Position numbers and translations under genes: made by a program. Below, piece after piece: positions 33,206 through 44,761 of a stretch of DNA of 64,000 nt (the first letter of the stretch is position 1; each line of letters begins with the position of its first letter). Below the pieces are notes generated by a model. It had not been told where the DNA came from and ran no database searches. It saw nothing but the letters and a program-made list of their open reading frames with translations. The stretch comes from Rana temporaria. Lineage: Eukaryota > Chordata > Amphibia > Anura > Ranidae. The DNA lies in assembly GCF_905171775.1 (NCBI RefSeq), contig NC_053497.1:103985157-104049156 (forward strand). Direction: 5' to 3'.

Positions 33206-33830
33206 GCCGAATTCACAAAGAGTTACGCTGAGATACTGAGATACACTCAAACCTGCCTAAGATACGACGGCCTGCGCCGTCGTATCTTAGGGTGCAATAT
33301 TTACACTGGCCGCTAGGTCGCGCTTCCATTGAGTTCGGCATAGAATATGCAAATGAGTAGATACGCCGATTCACGAACGTACGCTTGCGCGTCGCAGTAA
33401 AGATACGCCGTTTCCATAAGATAAACATGCCCCCTAGGTGGCGTATCCAATGTTAAGTATGGCCGTCGTTCCTGCGTCGCAATTTGAAAATTTGACGTCG
33501 TTCGCGTAACTCGTCCGTGAATGGGGCTGGACGTAATTTACGTTCACGTCTAAACCAATGACGTCCTTGCGACGTCATTTGGAGCAATGCACACTGGGAT
33601 ATTTTACAGACGGCGCATGCGCAGTTCGTTCGGCGCGGGGACGCGCTTCATTTAAATGATACACGCCCCCTACCCGCCGAATTTGAATTCCGCCGCGTGA
33701 TTTACGCTACGCCGCCGCAACTTTACAGGCAAGTGCTTTGTGAATAAAGCACTTGCCTGAAAAACTTGCGGCAGCATAAGGTAAATGGGATAGGTTACGC
33801 CCCTGTATAGATACTCCATTCTACGAGAAT
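33206..33830. mobile_element. 'GGGCCGAATTCAC' MITE in L1 linker
   Basis: Left end GGGCCGAATTCACAAAGAG. The interior is CpG-rich with CGTCGTATCTTAG and GATACGCCG words on both strands. The right part (CAAGTGCTTTGTGAATAAAG) has lost the exact matching terminus. Related to 62614-63319. Boundaries approximate. Confidence 0.55.
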
Positions 33831-34639
33831 CTGTCCCACTGAGTTCGGTGTGTAGTTTAGACAGGGAAAATGCAATATGAACAGAAGGGGTGGTTTTGTT
33901 CTGTGTTTCAAGGGTGTGAATTTCCGACACGATTCTGTTGAGGTGGGCATACTGTTTTTTTAATCCTGGAAGGAATTTGTATCAGAATGGCTCTCAAGTA
34001 TGCTTTATGGGTATTAAACAAGGTGAAAGGATTTGTGTCTGGCAAGTTGTTGTCTCGAATAAAGTTTTGGAGATGTTGAGAAATTGTAGCTTGGAGGGAG
34101 GAGGATTGTAAGATGGAATCGCTACAACGCAAACTGATATGGGGAGCAGGTGTCCCCCTCATCCAGGGTAAATAAAATAGCGGCATGGTCCCACCACGTG
34201 ATGTCGTGGATGGATGAGAAAGACAGCCACTGTAGCACCTGTTTATCTTCCAAACAGAGGTCTATACAGGTGTAGGTGTTGTACCTGGCAGAGTGAAAGG
34301 TGAAGTCTCCTCATTGGCGTACTGACCTGGCCAGACTTCATATAGTTACTGTCATGGATATGCAATATTAAGTCTGGCAGCCTACCTGTCTCCATGTGTT
34401 CATTAGAGGCCTGACCCTCTTTCTGGCTGTCTTTTATCACCTTCCTCCCTGTATGGCTCCAACTTAGGCCATCCCAGGAAGCCTATATTAGCCACTGCAC
34501 TGCTAGTCTGCTTTGCTGTTCAACCTTTGTTTGTAGCTTGTTCCTGTCTTGGCTTGTCTCTGACTCCTGTTTGCCTGTTTCCCTGACCCTTGGCCTGTTC
34601 CTTGATTACCCTTGTCTGCCTGTTGCCCCGACCTCGGCT

Positions 34640-35560
34640 TACCCATCACTATCGCTTGGTGATCCATTACAGGGCATTGTTCGCAGACTCGAGGCGCATG
34701 AAGCTAATCAGTCTCAGGTGATGCGTTTCCTACAGGATCTGGCTTCCTGCTTTGATCAGCTTCAGACCTCTTTGGGAACCCCGGATCAGCAACCCCAAGT
34801 ACAACCAGCGGCTGCGCCTACCACACCAGTCGCAGAGTCGCATTCACTACAACTGCCAGCTCCGTCCTGTTTCTCTGGGGACTCTGCAGGGGTTTCCTTA
34901 GCCAATGCACTATTCATTTTGAGCTCCTGCCCCAACACTTTCTGTCTGATCGGGCTAAGATAGCCTATATAATTTCCCTCCTCTCCGGTGAAGCCTTAGC
35001 CTGAGCTGCCCCTCTGTGGGAATCGAATGATCCAGTGGTTTCTAGCCTGTCTGTTTTCTTGAAAATTTTTCGGAATATCTTCGAAGAACCGGCTCGTGTC
35101 TCTTCAGCAGCCAGCGCCCTTTTACATCTCCGCCAAGAATCCCGTTCAGTGGGACAATATGCTCTTCAGTTCCGTATCCTCTCAGCTGAATTGAGCTGGA
35201 ACAATGAGGCCTTAGTCGCAACCTTTTTGCATGGCCTTTCTGATAGAGTGAAGGATGAATTAGCAGGAAGAACCATCCCCTCTGATCTGGACGGAGTGAT
35301 CTCCTTGCGTAACCAGATCAATATTCGCTTTCAGGAAAGGACCCTAGAAAAGCGACGCCAGCATTCCTTGGTCCTTAATCAGCCTGAGCTCCCCTCTCTT
35401 CCACCCGTGGAGCATCCCCTGCCAGCTGAGGAACCCATGCAGCTGGGTCGGACCAGGCTGTCCCCTGAGGGACGTGCTAGGCGCAGAACTCTAGGCCTGC
35501 GTCTCTACTGTGGGGGGCAAAGGTAATTTTCGTGACACTTGCTCTCTTCGCCCGAAAAAA
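34640..35560 (+). pseudogene. Gypsy gag relic
   Basis: Reads DPLQGIVRRLEAHEANQSQ with a short coiled-coil-like N-terminus (frame to 34963). A shifted frame (35035-35526) holds the capsid part: RVSSAASALLHLRQ, SVGQYALQFRILSAELSWN and FLHGLSDRVKDELAGR. A zinc-knuckle remnant is LYCGGQR plus GNFRDTC across the next frameshift, with its first cysteine lost. No start codon can be defined between LTR and gag. This is the sushi/Mar-type gag, the group from which several mammalian genes were domesticated. Confidence 0.78.
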
Positions 35561-36532
35561 CGCTTGGGTTCAATACATCTGGAAGGTGGAGTATTGGACC
35601 CAGAGATATCACCTTCACCTTCTCGTCTTCTTCTTTCTGTGTCCCTTCATCTCGGTGCTTCTTCTCGTTTGGTCTCGGCATATCTAGATTCCGAAGCCGT
35701 TGGCAACTTCATGGACCGGGAAATCGCATCATCCATGAGACTTACCCTCTTGCCCCTCACCACGCCATTGGTGGTCTTGGCGATTGATGGCACTGTTCTC
35801 CCAGGGGGTCCCATTCGCTTCCAGACACTTCCTGTTAAGATGTCAGTAGGGACATTTCACCAGGAGTGGATATCCTTCCTTATCCTACCTAAGGCCTCAG
35901 CTCCTATCGTTTTGGGTCTTCCTTGGTTAAGGCTCCATTCTCCACACATTGACTGGATTGCCGGACAGATCCTCGCTTGGGGTCCCTCCTGTTCCACGTC
36001 CTGCCTACCCAAGGTTGCCCCAAAAGAGAAACTTCCTGTTGCCACCATTCCAGTAACTTTTGCTCTTCCTACCGCATGTAGTGGTGTCCGGAATGTGTCC
36101 TGCAATAGTCAGGCTAATGCACTTTCTAGCCAATGTGGCACTCTGGATGAGGAGCCCGCCTGTGAACCTGAGCCGATCATCCACTCCAGGTTACCAGTGT
36201 CTGTCCCTAAAACGCACAGCCAGGCTGACTTATCTGCAAGTTCTGCAGTCGCAACGCCTTGTGATGCGATTTGGGTAGTCACTACACCTGACTATGCTAT
36301 TCAATCGGCCTCTGCATCAGCTATGCCAGGCCAGCCCATGCCCAGTGAGCCTCATACCTTTTCTTGTTCAGGACCTTCTGCAACCTGTCTTTGGATAGAT
36401 TGCCTCATTCGGCCAAGTGGGGTTTTCTACCTTGTTTTCAGGGCTCTCTGCATTCTGCTGGTTTTTCTGCTATCCAGCTTGACTCCTGTGTCATGTCACC
36501 TTCTAACCAACCTGACCTCAGGGTTCCTCTGA
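35560..36532 (+). pseudogene. Gypsy protease with altered active site
   Basis: Retropepsin-like region: LVSAYLDSEAVGNFMD, LVVLAIDGT, FLILPKASAPIVLGLPWLRL and HSPHIDW. The catalytic DSG reads DSE (about 35690), so it should be inactive. Downstream of residue ~170 the frame stays open but no longer resembles pol; a Ser/Thr/Pro-rich stretch ends at 36532. Where the RT should begin nothing matches, indicating deletion or replacement. Confidence 0.7.
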
Positions 36533-36689
36533 CATCTGCCCAGTCTGATGGTCCTGTGCTAGATGCCCAGTTCATCTTTAAGGGTCTGCCTGATCCTCCT
36601 CAGATTCCTGTTGATCCTCTCATGCCCTTACTTATTCCTAAAAGGCTTTTGGTCCTCAATAAATCCTCTCGTCCTCTCCCTACTTCGGT

Positions 36690-37059
36690 TCTGCAAACCA
36701 ATCGTTATTGCGATTTTTTTTTACCAAAAATATGTAGAAGAATACGTATCAGTCTAAACTGAGAAAAAAATAAATGATATATTTTTTGGGGGTATTTATT
36801 ATAGCAAAAAGTAAAAAATATTGATTTTTTTTTTCAAAATAGTCGCTCTATTTTTGTTTATAGCGCAAAAAATAAAAACCGCAGAGGTGATCAAATACCA
36901 CCAAAAGAAATCTCTATTTGTGGGAAAAAAAGGACGCCAATTTTGTTTGGGAGCCACATCGCACGACCGCCCAATTGTCAGTTAAAGTAACGCAGTGCCG
37001 ATTCGCAAAAACTGGCCAGGTCCTTTGCCTGCATAAAGGTCCGGGTCTTAAGTGGTTAA
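36690..37059. mobile_element. TTAA 'CCACTTAA'-family element, truncated, inverted
   Basis: Reverse-orientation partial copy: AGAATACGTATCAG, the GCGCAAAAAATAAAAACCGC and AAATACCACCAAAAGAAA words, ending CTTAAGTGGTTAA with TTAA at 37056-37059. The half beyond 36690 is missing where it meets the gypsy fragment. Confidence 0.78.
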
Positions 37060-37219
37060 TACAAATGACACAGCGTCTGTGATGGCTAATAGTACACCTC
37101 TTTTCTTTGCATTAGTAGAAGATAAGAACACATGGGTAGCTTTTTTGGGATCATTTCGGGGGGAGGTCTTTGTGAAAGTAAGTCTCCTGAACTGCCAGGA
37201 TTTCTGCCTTGTGGTGCAC

Positions 37220-37708
37220 TTAAAGTGAATGTGCCATGAAAAAAAGCCAGCAGCTACAAATACTGCAGCTGCTGACTTTTAATATTAGGACACTTACCTG
37301 TCCTGGAGTCCAGCGCCGTCCGCAGCAGAGGAAGAGCGATCGCTTGTCACTCTGCTGCCCCCCCTGCCATCCTCAGTGAGGGAACCAGGAAGTGAAGCGC
37401 TCCGGCTTCACTGCCCGGTTCCCTACGGCGCATGCGTGAGTTGTGCTGCGCCTGCTGATTGGCTCCCACTGTGCTCTGGGAGCCGAGTGTTCCCAGAGCA
37501 CAACGGGGGGAGGAAGAGAGGCGACGTCCTGCCTGCAGTCTGCCCGAGACTGTGTGGCCGGAAGTGGGTGCAAATACCTGCAAATACCTGTTTAGACAGG
37601 TATCTGCACCCCCCACCCCCCTCCCCCTGAAAGGTGTCAAATGTGACACCGGAGGGGGGGGGGTTCCGATCAGCGGGAGTTCCCCCTTAGGGTGGAGCTC
37701 TGCTTTAA
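37220..37708. mobile_element. TTAA-bounded MITE in L1 endonuclease
   Basis: Begins TTAAAGTGAATGTGCC, ends GGTGGAGCTCTGCTTTAA, TTAA both ends. CpG-rich core. The L1 endonuclease sequence (AEILAVQET, with catalytic Glu) continues across it. Confidence 0.7.
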
Positions 37709-38199
37709 GACCCATATGTGAAGTGACCCGAGATCATGATGACACTGCTGGGAACTGGAAAGTGAGTGCCATGAAATGGCTGTGGAGTCTGATGGGGTTC
37801 ATGAAAACACGAAAGGACTGCAAAATCTTGAACTGGTCTTAGTCCGAGGTCACAGGTTACGTGAGTAGGAGCATCTGAGGGAGGGGGTATGGTATCCTAA
37901 CAAAACATGGAGATCAAAATTGCAAAAAGAAGATGGTGTAGAGGCATGTCCCAATGGGAAAAAATACCAAAGTAAAGAAAGAGAACAAAAACTTAAAAAA
38001 GAAAGATCCTGTTAGGATCTAGAGCAGTTAGACTGCAATAGCTTGGGGGTATTGAAGTACGGTGTTTAGTACTTCTGGAGCTTGTGGAGCCTCCGAGAAA
38101 TGATGTTATTAGGTTAGTGCACTGGTATCATCAGGTTTAATGCTTGTCGTGTTGCCTTTTATGCCAACGTTCGGTTGTGCGCCATTCTGGTTCCTAAAA

Positions 38200-39006
38200 G
38201 TCCTTCTAGTAGCTAGGTGGACTTGGATTGTGGAGGAGGAAACTCTGGTAAAATCGCAAATAGTTGAGGCCTTTATCCAAGGAATATATCCTGGTTGTGG
38301 TGCCCTGGTAGGTGATCAGAAAATTGGCTTGGTATCTCCATTAGTAAACCACTTTGTGGTGCCTGAGTGCTTTAGTTACTGTTTGCAGGTTCTCCCTCAA
38401 ATGTAGCGTGTATTTGGAAAAATCTGATAGTAGATGGAGATGCGCTATCTTTTCAGGCAGTTGGTCAGCGCAAGAGAATGTAGCGAACAGTTGCTCTGTA
38501 ACTTGAAAGAAGTGTATTCTGAGCAAAACGTTTCTAGGAACGTTAGCTGAGATGTGAGCTGGTTTATGCACCATGTGGATGCAGTCAATGGTAAGATCAG
38601 CAGAGGATGAAGTGGGGATCGCTGTCAAAAAGGCATCGCCGTAGGTAGTGTGGTAGTTGGGAGGTGGTAAAAGATTCTTGAATGCCTCGCACTTTGAAAT
38701 TGTTCCTTCTCAATCTATCCTCCACCTCAGCTTTCAGCCAGGCTGTCTTCTGCTTGTTCGGTGTTGGTGTCAACCTGTGTGGTAAATGAGGTTGTGAATT
38801 CACTAATTTTATCCTCTACATGGCTGACTATTTCCTAGCTCATGAACTTCAGCTTTATGTTGCTGTAAACCAGATAGGCCATCAGATTGAAAAGAGGCTC
38901 GCAATGAAAGCAGCATCTCTTTGAGTGCTGTGTCAGATATAGGCTGCCCAGTAGTGGGGGACACTGCAATATGGTCTGGATGTGCTGCATTAGAATGGGC
39001 TGTCAT
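38200..39006 (-). pseudogene. L1 ORF1 relic
   Basis: Minus strand. Met at 39006, a Leu/Gln-rich coiled-coil-like stretch (LKEMLLSLRASFQSDGLSGL), then KAEVEDRLRRNNFKVRGI (start of the RRM-like domain, 38740), and in a shifted frame DLTIDCIHMVHKPAHIS, NVLLRIHFFQVTEQL and RENLQTVTKALRHHKVVY (C-terminal domain). This is the RNA chaperone of L1 elements. One frameshift near 38620 and further decay. Confidence 0.8.
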
Positions 39007-39009
39007 GGG

Positions 39010-39830
39010 TTACACTCACCCCCTCCATGATATCCTACTCTTCTGCTGTGCCAGAGTCTGTTCTGGGCCTTGATTTTAATGGGCTGCGGATGTCAGGTGT
39101 GGATACCATGGGAGAGAGCCGCATGCAAGGCTAACGATTGAAGGCAGGTTTCTGTGATTGCAAGTGGGTTAAGGGAGGTGGGAGTCATGTAATGTTCATC
39201 CAGTTTATGACCGTCTCTTGACACATGTCCCCAGTCTTCAACAACATCTATGTCATATTTGAAGTCTCTGACTATCTCTTGTAGCATGTCCATGGTCAAT
39301 GACAAATCTCCTGTTCCTTGAAGACAGCAGTTTGCGTTTTGATGCTCACTCAAAAAATGTTGTTTAGACTGGGTTCTAGAGGGCAAATTGTTTGATTTCT
39401 TTCTTTCTCAATAGCTTAACTTTTTCTGTGCAGGCTGCATGGCCTGCGTTTGCTTGGGCACGACAGCCTAATAATTTGAATGGGCTGTGGTTCTCCATGA
39501 AACGCAGGAAAGGAGTCCCTGCAATACTCTGGAAATCACAGCCCACACAGGAACCAAAATTACAGTGCGATTCCCTATTCGAGTACGATTTCCAGTGCGG
39601 GTGGTGTGCCATTAGGATAAATGGCACCTGCCTGCGAGTCCCTCGTTTCACTGTGCGGTTGGTTTCAAATATGGGAATTTGTGCACGTCCCACAGTGGCA
39701 CCACCCACACAGTTGTTAATCTAGCCTAAAGCTGAGCGTTATATCAAAAGGGGTCTGTAGGTAGCAAACATAGGAATCACAGTTTGTAAAGGGCTGCAAT
39801 AGCCATGATCACTAGCAGTCTCATGTCATG
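39010..39830. other. L1 upstream region and a degraded MITE
   Basis: 39010-39400 lies where the L1 5' UTR should be. 39240-39320 shares an ~80-bp imperfect repeat with 40030-40115 (ACTATC-CTTGTAGCATGT words). 39430-39725 looks like the body of a MITE rich in CAGTGCG/CGCACTG words without clean ends. Confidence 0.4.
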
Positions 39831-40000
39831 GGGTGGATTTACTTAAGGCAAAAAGACTGTTGCGCCAGAGTTTAGAAAATTACATGAAGCTTCACTTTGC
39901 CAAGAATATCCAATCACATGCAAGGACAATAAAAAAATAAAAAATAAAACACTGTATTTTTGCAGAGTACGCAGTCCATTTGCTTTTAGTGAATCCACCC
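39831..40000. mobile_element. Short palindromic MITE
   Basis: Ends GGGTGGATTTACTTAAGGC and TGCTTTTAGTGAATCCACCC pair imperfectly; 170 bp. Flanks TCATG and CAATG are a weak candidate duplication. Same terminal motif as 1317-1955. Confidence 0.65.
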
Positions 40001-41600
40001 CAATGTGTCTATGACTGAAGCATATCTTCAGTCTTCAACAACTCTGCTATCATGTTTGCACTCTCTTACTATCCCTTGTAGCATGTACAAAGTCACTGAC
40101 CATCTCCTGTTCCATGTCTTTGACAGTTTTTTTTAACATAACATACACTGAATATTAAATATGTCTCTTTGGTGATGTGGGTCTCAAATGTATCCCTGGA
40201 CTAGGTGAAGTGAGTTGATAACCACTAGTATAAGCGTTATTATGCACTGAAGATGGAGGTTGTATAGTATACAGTAAATGATGAATCCGCTCTACTTATA
40301 AAAAAAAAAAATAGAAGAAGAAATGTCAGCTCGGCAGGCAATGTAAATGACGCTCATCTATTCTGAGTGTCAGTTCGGGGAGATTCTCGTTGTGATTTTA
40401 AATATGTCTGCTTAATTCTATGAATATTTTAGCAGGCAGCCGCTGGTGGCCCATCCGGTTCAAGGCACAGACGGCTGTGAATGGTGGATGTGGCAGATAA
40501 AGTTCTATACTGCTTTCCGCAGAGAAGAGGAACGTCCCGGAAACTTCACCTTCTAGTTGCTAGCAGAGCATTTTGATCAGGAAATATTCCTAACATTATA
40601 ATGTTCCAAGTCATAAAGGAAACCCTTAGTTGTATAAAGGACACAGAACATCTGGTGATAACTGGTTATATTTAGTAATCTTGGCACTGTACAGCAATTC
40701 TTATTTTCAGTTTATTCTAGAACCCTTTGAGATCATTTCCAAATATAGTCTCACTTAAATATGTGGCCCTAAAGAAGAAGTATCACTACACAAAAATCCT
40801 TAATTCCACAGGGGACCAAGTGCATGGAGCTCTTGGCACTGTTCTGAGTGGTGGCCCTACTGCTGAGCAGCGTGGACAGACAGCTTGTATCACTGCTTTT
40901 GTTGCAAATAATTAGTCAGCGCTTGCAGGGTAAGCTGGCACAGTTTAGAAATCTATTTTAATGGGGAGAGGGTACGGGGACTATAGTGCTGGCTGTGGTT
41001 CCTCCATAGAAACACCCACAAATTTGCGCTTCAGCCTGGGGTGAACCTACAGCCAGCACAGACCATAATAAAAATGGTCATTTAACACCCAACCATTTAA
41101 CACCCAAAAGACCATGGATCAAAACAGAACCACTTAGTCCCCTGGGAGATTGAAAAGTAGGTGGTGCAGAGTCAAGAATAGATAAATAAAAAAAATAAAA
41201 AAAGTGCCAGCTATAAGGAAATTCCTCCACATCGACAACTGAAAACAAAAAGAGAACATGCAAGTAATTCCCCATTTTCATTCCCAAAGACAGACCTCAA
41301 AGACATACTGGTAGGTGAATTGGCTCCTGTCTAAATTAGCCCTAGTATGTGTATGCATGAATGTGTGAGTTAGGGACCTTAGATTGTAAGCTCCTTAAAG
41401 GCAGGGACTGATTTGAATGAACAATATATTAATGTAAAGCTGCGGAATTGATGGTGCTTTATAAGTACCTGTAATAAATATTACAAATAAATAAAAAAAT
41501 AATAAGTGAGACAAAATCACTATATCACCAGGGTCACCAAACTAGTGCCCCCATTGGAAGATTTCTCCTCTATTCCTGTTCTGATGTCAACCCAAATGTT
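40001..41600. other. Gene-free stretch
   Basis: No clear repeat ends. 40320-40560 is unique-looking, with few stops of repeat origin, and might be a conserved element, but nothing decides it. 41380-41500 (TAGATTGTAAGCTCCTT and ATTATTATTATAAA-like tail words) looks like a SINE-type tail. Confidence 0.35.
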
Positions 41601-41721
41601 GGGATTTTCTCTCTTTCTTTTTTTTTTTACAGGTTAAAAGATTTATTGAAAATTGCTCTTGACAATAGACAGGGCTACATTAGTAATAGTATTAGCAATA
41701 TTATAGAGCATCTCAACAAAA

Positions 41722-41893
41722 TACCGTATTAATTGGTGTATAACACTCACTTTTTTACCCTGAAAATAGAGGGTAAACTGTGCCTGGGTGTTATACGCAG
41801 GGGGCTGTGGAAAGTTTTTTTCCTAAAACTTCCCTCTTAAAGTTAGGGTGCGTGTTATACGCCTGTGCGTGTTATACGCCGATAAATACAGTA
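41722..41893. mobile_element. Small DNA-transposon relic
   Basis: Ends TACCGTATTAATTGGTGTA and TATACGCCGATAAATACAGTA are inverted repeats; repeated GTGTTATACGC words inside. ~170 bp, non-coding. Superfamily not assigned. Confidence 0.6.
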
Positions 41894-42386
41894 ATCAATC
41901 CAATCAATGAGTCAAAATCTTACAAGTAAGGCACTGTTATCCTACCGTTTTTAGTGCAGAATGTACAGATCAAGTACGGTCATTTCCCCATTCAAGCTAA
42001 AGGATATACACTAAGTGATGGCTTTGGTTACATGGTAAGATCACACATATTATTTCACCTTCAGATATAAAATGCTTTAGGGTCATAAACACTTGGGCAG
42101 CCCACAACCATGGTCCCAGGACCCGATAGAGATGGGGAGAGAAGGATTTCCCCATGGGGGAAGATGGGAATAAAAGGTGAAGTCCAAAAAATAAACTCCC
42201 CTAGCCTGGTTCCACACTCAAATCGTCATTGAACACCAAATTACTGTGAGCTATGCAGGTGCCCAGGAGCACTGCTTCAAGAGTCACAGGATTGTGAGCA
42301 GGCTTAGAGAACCACCAGTGTACTGCGACCAGCACTGCTGCCCAATAATAAGGTTGGAAATTAGGAAGTGGTATACCTCCTTTAGA

Positions 42387-42820
42387 AGGAAAAACAAAAA
42401 ACTGCGCTACAACACAGTGATCTTAAGGCAGCAGCCAACGTGCGAAGTACACAATAAACATAAAAAACAAAAAACTGCGCCAAATAAAAAATTAATAATA
42501 AACCCCCTACTTAAAAAAAGTAGAGATTAGCAGGAAGTCCAAAAAAGTCCTTATGCTCATATGCAGAGGCTACTGATGTAATTTTCAAAACATTCAAAGA
42601 CATTGGTTCCTTCAGATGTTGCTAGTGCTGAAAAGGTGGATCTTTCAATCACCCAGATTGAAAGATCCACCTTTTCAGCACTAGCAACATCTTAAGGAAC
42701 CAATGTCTTTGAATGTTTTGAAAATTACATCAGTAGCCTCTGCATATGAGCATAAGGACTTTTTTGGACTTCCTGCTAATCTCTGCTTTTTTTTAAGTAG
42801 GGGGTTTATTATTAATTTTT
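42387..42820. mobile_element. Fold-back insertion with 15-bp target duplication
   Basis: The host L1 sequence TATACCTCCTTTAGA is duplicated exactly at 42372-42386 and 42821-42835. The insert begins with two AAAAACAAAAAACTGCGC words (~42392 and ~42464), then becomes a near-perfect inverted repeat: arms of ~165 bp at 42485-42649 and 42657-42822 around a 7-base loop. No DNA-transposon ends fit; the duplication length suggests target-primed reverse transcription. Confidence 0.8.
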
Positions 42821-44099
42821 TATACCTCCTTTAGACAGAGGTAATTGAAGGGTCGTCTTGGCTATTTGGGATGGAAATTGAAATGTTTCTAAAGAGCTAA
42901 AGGAGTTTAGGCAAGATCATCTTTATTGAATTTACTCTACCAAATGGGGTTAAAAGAAGGGACTTTCATGTCCATGTAAAATGGGCAAGCAGGGGTTAAA
43001 ATTTCTTATCCAAATAAGCAGTAAGCTCCCTACTAACCCATACTGGAAAATAGGTAAACTCATCAGCTCGCTGTAATGGTGTATGTGTTACAAGTCTGGG
43101 ACTAAAAGATTGAAGTAGGAACAACACTGATGTGTCCCAGTTGAATTCTGGAATAGTGGCCAAATCTGTGAAATATGTCTAATGCTGATTGCAAAGAGGA
43201 GGGTGCATCAGCCAGATAAAGAAGAGAGCCGATGGGATATAAAGAGCGCTTCTCCTGCAGAGGGCCCACTGTAATTTCCTGTACTTCTAAGATCTTGTCA
43301 AATAAGAATTGGTTGCCCATTTGTACCCCGGGAAAAAGTGTGCAGCCCTGTCTCATCCCTCTTTACAAGGAGAAAGGATACCATTAGTAAGCACTCGGGC
43401 CGTGGGTCATGTGTACAACAAATTAGGCCAGGAAATGAATTTAGGACTGGATTTAGAAGTCAAATGCTTTCTCTGCATCAAGGGAAGGCACTACCCCCAG
43501 GCAGTCTCTAGTCAAAGTCATATGGGTATGTAGCCTATGGATGCCCCTCTCTAGCGTGGACCTGGACTGATCTGGGAGTATCACAGCTGTAATAACTACA
43601 TTAAGGTTATTAGCCAGGATTTTTATTTATCAGTTTAACGTACACATTCAGAAAGAAAATGGGACAATAGAATGAGCATAAGTCCAGGTTTTGGGACCAC
43701 TACAATAGCCACATTACACATGGAGACAGTGAAGGAAGGAGCATTTCAGGAACTCAGTAACATGATGTGGTAGGAGGGAGCCAACTCCTCCTACGTTTTG
43801 TAGAATTCCGCTGGGAATCTGCCTGGGCTGAGAGTCTTCCCAGGAGAGGAAATGGCCCTCCGTACCTCTTCGTGTGTGGTAGGGGAGTCCAACTGACACC
43901 TGTAAGTTGACGTAGGAACAGGGAAGTCCACGGTAGTTAGCCAAGTCTTAAGGTCAAGAATAGCATAACTTACCCAGGAAGTAGAAAGTCCGCAATAATT
44001 GGAGGCAAAGAAGTCTTTTATCACCACAGTGTCTGGAAGTAGGTCACCCATCAGGCTACAAATCTGGGGAATACTCACGGATGCTGTCAAAACTCAGCA

Positions 44100-44384
44100 G
44101 TGATGTTGGGGGTGGGTGGGTGGGACAGAGCAGCTATCAAACACCAGCCAATGGGATGAGGTCTGGGCGGGCCGCTACATTTATGTGGCTCCGACCCCTT
44201 TCTTAAGCAGTCCAATCATTGGCTGGTGTTGATGGCTGCTTGGTCCCACCCATCCCCGACATCGCGGCTGAGCTGTGACAGCTGGTCCTTCTCCCAGTAA
44301 GCAGTTACTTTACATGAAAATGTCACACACTGAGTGGCTATTGCAAGCCTCGATCTGCTGCATATGAAACCCCCTCTCCTCCAT
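44100..44384. repeat. GC-rich inverted segment
   Basis: CAGCCAATGGGATGAGGTC and CCAATCATTGGCTGGTG words recall the body of the hAT at 9703-11229, and the same kind of minisatellite follows. The hAT termini themselves are not found. Confidence 0.45.
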
Positions 44385-44760
44385 CAGTGCCAACCAATGC
44401 TGCCTATCAATGCTGCCTTCCTATCAGTGCCAATAAGTGCTGCTTATTAGTGCCAACCAATGCTGCTTATCAATGCCAATCAATGCTGCCTTCCTATCAG
44501 TGCCAACCAGTGCTGCCCATCAGTGCCAACCAGTGCTGCCTATCAGTGCCAACCAGTGTTGCCAGTGCCAACCAATGCTACCTTCCCATCAGTGCCAATC
44601 AATGCTGCATTCCTATCAGTGCCAACCAGTGCTGCCCATCAGTGCCAACCAGTGCTGCCTATCAGTGCCAACCAGTGTTGCCAGTGCCAACCAATGCTAC
44701 CTTCCCATCAGTGCCAACCAATGCTGCCAATCAGTGCCAATCAATGCTGCATTTCCTAAC
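44385..44760. repeat. Minisatellite GTGCCAACCAGTGCTGCC
   Basis: About 16 units of ~23 bp (ATCAGTGCCAACCAGTGCTG type) with a higher-order duplication: the block at 44505-44590 recurs at 44620-44715. Cys/Pro-rich frames here are artefacts. Confidence 0.85.
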
Positions 44761-44761
44761 T

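Larger units (their letters stand above)
31590..34349 (-). pseudogene. L1 ORF2: endonuclease end, linker and RT (broken)
   Basis: From 34349 downward on the minus strand: HSARYNTYTCIDLCLEDKQ and HDITWWDHAAILFYLPW (end of the APE-type endonuclease), then linker residues to HTELSGTDS, AKIIKPQKAKAQI, and the RT with SPFTIPEVKLINSLPSHKSP and GFTNDYYNIFKD, DAEKVFDSVHW and RCPLS. The RT active-site region reads FFADNVILLL, so the second aspartate of the ADD motif is Asn. Stops and frameshifts are common. Confidence 0.78.
34350..36690 (+). mobile_element. Sushi-like Ty3/gypsy fragment: LTR, gag, protease
   Basis: Begins with an LTR-like TGTCATGGATATGC at 34350 (3' LTR boundary not resolved), then gag and protease on the plus strand, opposite to the L1 it interrupts. 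RT, RNase H, integrase and the 3' LTR are missing; the right end meets a truncated TTAA element at about 36690. Confidence 0.75.
31590..39010 (-). mobile_element. Near full-length L1-type LINE with five insertions
   Basis: Minus strand. ORF1 (39006 to ~38200) precedes ORF2, whose pieces run right to left: endonuclease 38130-37709 and 37219-37060, endonuclease end plus linker 34349-33831, linker 33205-32887, RT 32463-31590. Insertions between them are a TTAA element (37220-37708), a TTAA element (36690-37059), a gypsy fragment (34350-36690) and two MITEs (33206-33830, 32464-32886). Reading across each gap is continuous in L1 order. All frames are decayed. Confidence 0.82.
41620..44090 (-). pseudogene. 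L1-type LINE ORF2 3' half, minus strand
   Basis: From 44090 downward: DSPTTHEEVRRAISSPGKT then PAEFYK (RT start), DAEKAFDF, RGMRQGCTL (43365) and later WVSRELTAYL, LLLTPFGRVNSIKMI and IPNSQDDPSIT near 42850. A T run at 41620-41631 on the plus strand is the candidate poly-A tail. Interrupted by the fold-back at 42387-42820 and a small element at 41722-41893. Many stops. Confidence 0.75.

Noticed and set aside
37345..37842. Several 66-127-residue frames on both strands
   Set aside because: CpG-rich MITE core at 37220-37708 that is free of stops by composition; no domains.
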